From CAZNLH01 sp964573995 (GTDB lineage: Bacteria; Gemmatimonadota; CAZMKB01; CAZNLH01): a DNA stretch of 64,000 nucleotides. A model generated the notes under the pieces. The model was not told where the DNA came from. It did not search any database and was given only the letters and a program-made list of their open reading frames with translations. The position numbers were made by a program, and so were the translations under genes. Where the stretch lies: the NCBI GenBank assembly GCA_964573995.1, contig CAZNLH010000002.1:98900-162899 (forward strand), written 5' to 3'. Positions 59,258 through 64,000 of the stretch are shown here, one piece after another (the first letter of the stretch is position 1; every line of letters starts with the position of its first letter).

Positions 59258-59279
59258 GTGGGGGAGTAAATCCCCCCAC
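59258..59279 (+). repeat. GC-rich hairpin before the terminator
   Basis: GTGGGGGA and TCCCCCCAC form a stem with one bulged C around a short loop. It lies 15 bases before the terminator and may add to it or protect the transcript 3' end. Confidence 0.4.
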
Positions 59280-59293
59280 GACCCTACGAGGAG

Positions 59294-59329
59294 ACCGCTG
59301 CAGCCCTGCGGGGTTGCAGCGGTTTTTTT
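59294..59329 (+). terminator. Rho-independent terminator after the lamin-tail gene
   Basis: ACCGCTGCA pairs perfectly with TGCAGCGGT, with further CCC/GGG pairing in the loop, and a run of seven T follows (59323-59329). It ends rightward transcription before the converging lipoprotein gene. Confidence 0.88.
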
Positions 59330-59367
59330 ACCACTCACGCCTCTCTTCGGGGGAAGGGATTGTGCTT

Positions 59368-59997
59368 TCAGTTCTCTCCCACGGCCGATACCTGGACCGT
59401 GAGACCCGTAACATCGACGCTCCCGGAGATGTTCTCCGTACCGCCACCCGGCTCGATCTCGATCTCCGACGCCATTGCAATCTCTTTGTTCAGGAAGAGG
59501 TTTAAGACCCGCTGGTCGCCTTCTATCAGGATCTCCTCATGTGATGTGGAGTCTGAGACCAGGTAGACTTGCTGTTCGAGGATGGGGTCGGTATTGAAGA
59601 TGTTCTCTTCGGTGTCGTTGAAATATACCCGGTAGGTTATGGCCGCGCTCCCTGTCCTGTTGTTGAAGTCGATCGCGGCCAGTATCTCGATCGCACTGAT
59701 GTCGGTGATGGTGTTGATCTCGTCTGGAAGAGGTATGATTTCCACGGGTGTCTGGATTGAAACCGCGGGAGAGTTGCCCGGTATGATAAGAGGCGGATCT
59801 CCATAAGAGATCGAGAGTTCATCCTCCGAGAGGAAACTTCGGACATCGACCCTTATGGTTACCACGGTGGTCCCGCAGGCGACTAAGACGGCGGCCAGGA
59901 TAACGGCGAGCCGCCTTCGACCTTTAACGCGCGATCCGGGATGATGGGCGGTCTTTCTCAATTTCTGTACCCTCAATGCAAGTGCCCCCAGCGTCAT
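59368..59997 (-). CDS. Lipoprotein of unknown function
   Basis: The N-terminal region has a basic stretch and a hydrophobic segment ending in VLVACG, a lipobox, so the mature protein should be lipid-anchored at about Cys41. The rest is beta-rich (LSISYGDPPLIIPGNSPAVSI, INTITDISAIEILAAIDFNNRTG) without a recognised family. The start overlaps the stop of the outer-membrane barrel gene by four bases (ATGA), so the two are coupled. The long 25-residue basic lead is unusual; a later internal start is possible but none is obvious. Confidence 0.7.
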   Translation of the reverse strand: MTLGALALRVQKLRKTAHHPGSRVKGRRRLAVILAAVLVACGTTVVTIRVDVRSFLSEDELSISYGDPPLIIPGNSPAVSIQTPVEIIPLPDEINTITDISAIEILAAIDFNNRTGSAAITYRVYFNDTEENIFNTDPILEQQVYLVSDSTSHEEILIEGDQRVLNLFLNKEIAMASEIEIEPGGGTENISGSVDVTGLTVQVSAVGEN

Positions 59998-61406
59998 GGA
60001 AAGGAGATGGACGTCGCCAGAGTCAGCCCTCGATGTTGATCGTAACTTCGGTCATGGGTTGTAAGAGCGATGTCGAAGTTGAAAATTTTCAATGGAATTC
60101 CCACTCCGAGGCTGAACTGTGCCTTGCCTCCCTGGTTGAATGCCCCGAAACGCAGGGCTATCGGGCCCGGACCGTAATAGGTCTCTCCACCGACCCGCAT
60201 GATGAGGTCTCCGCTCGCCACTTCGGCGTTGTAGGCGAGGATGTAGTCTCCCACCTGTGGATTCTCTCCCCACCCGGTCTCTTCCATGCTCCGGTAAGCG
60301 AGGGAGAGTGAGAACGTACGTGGTGCGGTTACACTTAAGCCTCGGTCTTCGAAGATCGTTGTTCTTTGTAAGTCGTTTGTAGAGTCCTCGTAAACGAGAA
60401 GGTCCCTGCTTGCCCGCCAGTGGATCTTGGTATACGCATCCTGTATGCCGAGACCGATGTCGAGGGAATTGAACCTCGCAAGGAAGCCGACATCGATACC
60501 GTAGCCGCTGCCCTTGGGGCCTATGTCTCCGCTCTCCGGTATTGCGTAATCCATAGTGGTCGTGCTCGTCAATTGGGGGGGATTGTCGGAGTCAAAGATT
60601 GGATCGTATGTATGTATGTTGGAAGAATTGTTGAGATCGGCATAGGCGAATCCCATGATATATTTGACATTGATGCCCATCGAGAACTGTGGCCCTTCTT
60701 GCATGGACAGCAAGTCCGTAATATTGAATACGTGCCCGGCATTTATGGACAGGCCAGAGTTGATCCTGCCGCTGCTCGTGACCGAGTAATCGGTGTTGGG
60801 AGCCATGGGCTGGGCTTCCGCCAGGACGTTCTCTAAGTTTTTCGACAATTCGAGGCTCCCTTCCATCAGGATGAATGGGGAGACGCTAAGGTGGATATCT
60901 TTGAGTGTAAGGCCTATCCTTGGCTGGCGGATATCGAACAGCCCAGTCTCCACGGGGCCGATTGGCGTGAATTGCTGCAAGTTGTCGAGGTCGACCATCA
61001 GGGAATTGTTGCTGATGTCGATGAAGATATTGGTGGAATCCGCCTTCTTCTCGTTGCGCAGTTCGAGATAGAATGGGGGATTGAGCAGGAGGTTGGCCAA
61101 CTCCACTGCATCGAACGACGGGTCATTGGGGTCGAAGGAAGGGAGATCCGCGAGGAAGGCGAACAGGCCGATGGGGATGGGGATTGTGTGCGGTGCCTTC
61201 TCTTCTATGTCGAGGTAAGCAGGATTTAGTATTGAAGATTCGCTGTGGTAAGGGAGAAGTGCCCCTCCCATCGCGATCCTCCTGGCATCGAAGGAGAGGG
61301 AGAAGAGTCGACCGGGTGACAAGACGAGAATGAGCACGAGTAGAATCGCCGCCTTGATGGGCTCGCCGTTGATGCCGGGGGACGTTTTTTCCGGGAAGAG
61401 GTTCAT
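59994..61406 (-). CDS. Outer-membrane beta-barrel protein
   Basis: A signal peptide (about residues 15-36) is followed by the segment FDARRIAMGGALLPYHSESSILNPAYL, which is like the N-terminal hatch of FadL/PorV/TraF-type barrels. The rest is strand-rich with alternating hydrophobic residues, e.g. LSLAYRSM and FSLGVGIPLKIFNFDIALTTHD, ending in a barrel-like SISFP. The 470 residues could form a 12-16-strand barrel. Substrate or role is unknown. It is first in a two-gene unit with a lipoprotein and shares a 161-base divergent gap with aroA. Confidence 0.75.
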   Translation of the reverse strand: MNLFPEKTSPGINGEPIKAAILLVLILVLSPGRLFSLSFDARRIAMGGALLPYHSESSILNPAYLDIEEKAPHTIPIPIGLFAFLADLPSFDPNDPSFDAVELANLLLNPPFYLELRNEKKADSTNIFIDISNNSLMVDLDNLQQFTPIGPVETGLFDIRQPRIGLTLKDIHLSVSPFILMEGSLELSKNLENVLAEAQPMAPNTDYSVTSSGRINSGLSINAGHVFNITDLLSMQEGPQFSMGINVKYIMGFAYADLNNSSNIHTYDPIFDSDNPPQLTSTTTMDYAIPESGDIGPKGSGYGIDVGFLARFNSLDIGLGIQDAYTKIHWRASRDLLVYEDSTNDLQRTTIFEDRGLSVTAPRTFSLSLAYRSMEETGWGENPQVGDYILAYNAEVASGDLIMRVGGETYYGPGPIALRFGAFNQGGKAQFSLGVGIPLKIFNFDIALTTHDRSYDQHRGLTLATSISFP

Positions 61407-61411
61407 TTGAC

Positions 61412-61440
61412 TTGTTGAAGAATCTCCATTTTCGTATAAT
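61412..61440 (+). promoter_or_regulatory. Candidate promoter for aroA-plsC
   Basis: TTGTTG (61412-61417), a 17-base spacer and a perfect -10 TATAAT (61435-61440). The transcript would have a leader of about 120 bases before the aroA ATG. Confidence 0.45.
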
Positions 61441-61567
61441 TGGTATTGCGGTAACGCCTCTTACGGACAGTCGGACGGATTGTGAGGGTCTTACCATGAT
61501 CCTTCGGCCGTCTGTTTGCAACAAGATTTAGCAATAATTATGCCATTGCACAACGGTTTGGAGATTT

Positions 61568-62875
61568 ATGAAGTTATACAAACCGCCGAAAGTTTCAAGA
61601 TTTTTTTACACGATGAGGCCTGATGGTGACAAGTCGGTCGCGCATCGGGGAATCCTCCTTGCCTCGATCTCTGATGGACCGTCCAGGTTGCACGGCATCC
61701 CTCGATCGGAAGATGTAAAGAGGACGATCTCTTCCATTCGGGCCCTCGGCGTTAGTGTGGTTCGGGAAGGACCCGACCTTGTCATTGCTCCGGGCCGAGG
61801 GAGGGAGTTGAAGGAGCCGAAGGGGGTGATTTCATGCGGCAATTCCGGCACGACCATGCGTCTCCTCGCCGGACTCCTTTCAGCCGGCGGAGGGCTGGCG
61901 GTACTCACGGGGGACGCCTCCCTCAACAGGCGGCCAATGAACCGGATAATCATCCCCTTGAGGGAAATGGGGGCGGAGATATACGGCCGCGACCACGACC
62001 GCTATCCGCCACTGGTGCTGATTGGCAGGCCCTTGAGGCCGATAGAATACGAGTTGCCCATCCCGAGCGCCCAGGTGAAAACGGCCATTATCCTCGCGGG
62101 ACTGCTGGGAGGTGTGACGGTTACCTTGAGGGAGCCGGTCAGGAGCAGGGATCACATGGAGATAATGTTGAGGGATCAGGGGGTTGGGATTGTGAGGGAG
62201 GGGGAGGTGATCACGCTAAGGCCGCCTCCCGGCCTTGGACCCCTGCACCTGCATGTTCCGGGAGACATCTCATCGGCTGCCTTTTTTATAGTCCTTGCGG
62301 TCCTGAGCCGGGCCGGGAGGATTCGAGTGAAAGATGTCCTCCTCAACCCGACTCGTACCCGTTTCATCGAGGTGCTCAGGAGGATGGGGGCTCGCATCGA
62401 GGTTCGGGAGGGGGGGGAGTGGAACGGAGAGGTGGTAGGGGATGTCACGGCGTATTCATCGGAACTACACTGCACCGCCATCGGGGAAGACGACGCCCCT
62501 TCGATCAACGATGAGGTGCCGGCCCTGGCAATTGCGGCATCGCGGGCCGAGGGGGAGACCCTTTTCTCTGATCTCGAAGAACTGAGGTACAAGGAGAGCG
62601 ACAGGATTTCGGCAGTGGCGCGAAACCTCCGCGGGGTCGGTGTCGATGTGGATGAAAGGCCCGATGGCTTCCTGGTAAGGGGGTCTCGCGGCCCGCTGAG
62701 AGGCCTTGTTAGGTCTTGGGGCGATCACCGCGTGGCAATGGCCTTCTCCATACTCGGCGCCCTTCCCCGCTGCGACCTGGCCGTATCCGGGATAGGATGC
62801 GTGGGGTCTTCCTTTCCAGATTTTTTCAGGCATCTCGAACTGGCGGCATCAGGGGCTGGAGGGGTTAAGCCGTGA
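61568..62875 (+). CDS. aroA: 3-phosphoshikimate 1-carboxyvinyltransferase (EPSP synthase) AroA
   Basis: AroA joins shikimate-3-phosphate with phosphoenolpyruvate in the shikimate pathway for aromatic amino acids. The phosphate-binding start is MRPDGDKSVAHRGIL (family form GDKS-x-HR). CGNSGTTMRLLAGLL, LTGDASLNRRPM and PSAQVKTAIILAGL follow. The C-terminal part shows LEELRYKESDRI and WGDHRVAMAFSI. All are intact; the 435 residues are normal. The stop overlaps the plsC GTG by four bases. The order aroA-plsC-rpsA resembles the common aroA-cmk-rpsA cluster with cmk missing. Confidence 0.96.
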   Translation: MKLYKPPKVSRFFYTMRPDGDKSVAHRGILLASISDGPSRLHGIPRSEDVKRTISSIRALGVSVVREGPDLVIAPGRGRELKEPKGVISCGNSGTTMRLLAGLLSAGGGLAVLTGDASLNRRPMNRIIIPLREMGAEIYGRDHDRYPPLVLIGRPLRPIEYELPIPSAQVKTAIILAGLLGGVTVTLREPVRSRDHMEIMLRDQGVGIVREGEVITLRPPPGLGPLHLHVPGDISSAAFFIVLAVLSRAGRIRVKDVLLNPTRTRFIEVLRRMGARIEVREGGEWNGEVVGDVTAYSSELHCTAIGEDDAPSINDEVPALAIAASRAEGETLFSDLEELRYKESDRISAVARNLRGVGVDVDERPDGFLVRGSRGPLRGLVRSWGDHRVAMAFSILGALPRCDLAVSGIGCVGSSFPDFFRHLELAASGAGGVKP

Positions 62876-63489
62876 AGCCATTCTACAGGTTTTCGTGGGT
62901 TGTCGTCAGGTTCCTCTTCAAGGTGATCCTGGGTTTTAGGGCCGAGGGGGCGGAGTTGGTCCCATCGGGTTGCCCCGTGATCCTCGCGTCGAATCATCGC
63001 TCCTACCTTGATCCCCCCCTTATCGGGGTCTCCGTGGACCGTGAAGTTCACTTCATGGCCAAGGCCGAACTCTTTTCGTTCCGTCCGTTCGGCAAATTGA
63101 TATCGGCTCTCAATGCCCATCCCGTTCACAGGGGAAAGGGGGATACCGCCGCCGTGGATTGCATGGTAGATCTCTTGAAGAAGGACTCAGCGGTGGTGAT
63201 CTTTCCTGAAGGGACAAGGATACACACGAAGGGCGGGGTTGGAAGGGCAAAGTCCGGCGTGGCGCGTCTCGCGCTGGCCACGAATGCCCCGATCGTGACT
63301 GTCTGTATAAAGGGGAATCTCAATATCTGGCGCGCCATATCGAGGAGGGAGCCGGTAAGAGTCTATTTCGGACGAGTAATCAGGCCGGAGGAATACCGGT
63401 GTTACGGCCGGAATACCAGGGGATACAGAAGGCTTGCAGCCTACGTGCTGGGTGAGATCGAGAGGCTCGTTGAATCCGTGGAAGGGTGA
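62872..63489 (+). CDS. plsC: 1-acyl-sn-glycerol-3-phosphate acyltransferase PlsC
   Basis: PlsC adds the second acyl chain to lysophosphatidate in phospholipid synthesis at the inner membrane. The HX4D active site is in ASNHRSYLDPPLI, and the glycerol-phosphate-binding FPEGTR follows at about residue 110. An N-terminal hydrophobic segment (YRFSWVVVRFLFKVILGF) anchors it. The GTG start overlaps the aroA stop (GTGA). Length (205) is normal. Confidence 0.92.
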   Translation: MKPFYRFSWVVVRFLFKVILGFRAEGAELVPSGCPVILASNHRSYLDPPLIGVSVDREVHFMAKAELFSFRPFGKLISALNAHPVHRGKGDTAAVDCMVDLLKKDSAVVIFPEGTRIHTKGGVGRAKSGVARLALATNAPIVTVCIKGNLNIWRAISRREPVRVYFGRVIRPEEYRCYGRNTRGYRRLAAYVLGEIERLVESVEG

Positions 63490-63608
63490 AGCCCCGGAGA
63501 CCGGGCAACTCTGGGTGGCTGGTCGGCATGGGAAGACTTCGAGTTGCTCCGAGAGATATCCTTCAGTATTGGCGAAAAAAAATGGGAAAACTCGGAAATC
63601 CGAAAGCC

Positions 63609-63637
63609 TTGACATATACACGAATAGGAAATATCTT
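63609..63637 (+). promoter_or_regulatory. Candidate promoter for rpsA
   Basis: A perfect TTGACA (63609-63614), a 17-base spacer and TATCTT (63632-63637). The leader of about 95 bases holds two small hairpins: TCGGG/CCCGA near 63654-63670 and GAGATT/AATCTC near 63692-63708. Either could take part in S1 autoregulation, which is known in other bacteria. Confidence 0.55.
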
Positions 63638-63739
63638 TTCAGTTCGACTTGGTTCGGGATTACCCCGACTTTGACCGTCATTTTACCGTAGAGATTGATT
63701 AAATCTCCGTACTGATCATTTACGTGGAGGCCTTTCTTA

Positions 63740-64000
63740 ATGAATTCTGATTCACCTATCGAGGAGAAAGAGGAAAAGCAGGGAGACAACGAGGACACGA
63801 ACACCGGGGGTGCCGAGGAATTACAGCCCCAACCTCTCTCCTCGCAGGATGATAACGTGGAGCACGATGACTTAGAGGGTGTGGAGGAGGAAGATCAGGG
63901 GGAGGCCCATGGTCTAAAGGAGGAGGAAGAGAAGCCCGTGGAAGCCCCTGTGGCTTCAGGGGACAAGAAGCAGGGGGCTGATCCCCTCCTCGGTGATGAT
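63740..64000 (+). CDS. rpsA: Probable ribosomal protein S1, acidic N-terminal extension only (3' end cut by window)
   Basis: The ATG at 63740 has GGAGG nine bases upstream and opens a frame that runs off the right edge. All 87 visible residues are low complexity and acidic (SDSPIEEKEEKQGDNEDTN, DDLEGVEEEDQGEAHGLKEEEE). No S1 RNA-binding repeat is reached, so the assignment rests on gene order (aroA-plsC before rpsA) and on the fact that S1 proteins of several deep lineages carry such tails. Other acidic-tailed proteins are possible. Confidence 0.55.
   Translation, partial: MNSDSPIEEKEEKQGDNEDTNTGGAEELQPQPLSSQDDNVEHDDLEGVEEEDQGEAHGLKEEEEKPVEAPVASGDKKQGADPLLGDD

Noticed and set aside
63486..63674. 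62-residue frame overlapping the plsC stop
   Set aside because: It runs through the rpsA promoter and shows no protein-like features beyond basic composition.
1..64000. CRISPR arrays, rRNA, tRNA genes and intact insertion sequences
   Set aside because: No regularly spaced repeats, no rRNA-like sequence, no complete cloverleaf and no intact transposase were found on reading through both strands.

Overview
The window reads as chromosome of a Gram-negative (diderm) bacterium, probably an uncultivated member of the FCB group (Krumholzibacteriota, Eisenbacteria, Latescibacterota and similar lineages). That placement is inference. It rests on lipopolysaccharide genes (kdsA, kdsB, kdsD, gmhB, lptC, lptA, lptB), several secreted proteins ending in FlgD-like or type-A sorting domains, lamin-tail-domain proteins, outer-membrane barrels, and a mannose-family PTS coupled to HPr kinase. 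Genes are tightly packed, often with 4-base ATGA/GTGA overlaps, and GTG and TTG starts are common.

Layout. 1-3925 (+) holds housekeeping genes: tsaE (cut by the window edge), tsaB and rimI, then accD and folC behind their own promoter. 4036-11316 is a block entirely on the minus strand: a GT2-GtrA fusion, a dolichyl-mannosyltransferase-like membrane glycosyltransferase, and a complete CUT1 sugar ABC importer (ATPase, two permeases, binding lipoprotein). Its two halves differ visibly in base composition. 11317-12392 has no protein gene but carries a strong candidate small RNA with promoter, three hairpins and terminator. 12393-17019 (+) is a coupled trio: lamin-tail protein, small outer-membrane barrel, and a barrel carrying a ComEA-type helix-hairpin-helix domain. 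17090-19191 (-) is a GH57 branching enzyme coupled to a DUF3467 protein. 19746-22519 (+) is a glycosyltransferase and a frameshifted secreted protein.

22715-31502 (+) runs valS, an Ig-like lipoprotein, a secreted beta-propeller, a glycosyltransferase, selA and gmhB, followed by two uncertain small ORFs. A GH15 glucoamylase (-) faces them. 34112-38301 (+) has a phosphoribosyltransferase, a POTRA-less Omp85 barrel, an FG-GAP protein and a membrane-anchored protein. 38386-52671 (+) is the envelope and carbon-control core: kdsB, pyrG, kdsA, kdsD, lptC, lptA, lptB, rpoN, hpf, hprK, then PTS IIA-IIB-IIC-IID, HPr and enzyme I. It supplies CMP-Kdo, exports LPS, and pairs a complete phosphotransferase relay with the kinase that modifies HPr Ser46.

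52737-59154 (+) continues with a phosphoglucose/phosphomannose isomerase, a sugar nucleotidyltransferase, metK-ahcY (the SAM cycle), a bifunctional-nuclease-family protein and a second lamin-tail protein ending at a clear terminator. A lipoprotein and outer-membrane-barrel pair (-) follows. aroA, plsC and the acidic start of rpsA run off the right edge. No tRNA, rRNA, CRISPR array or intact insertion sequence was recognised.
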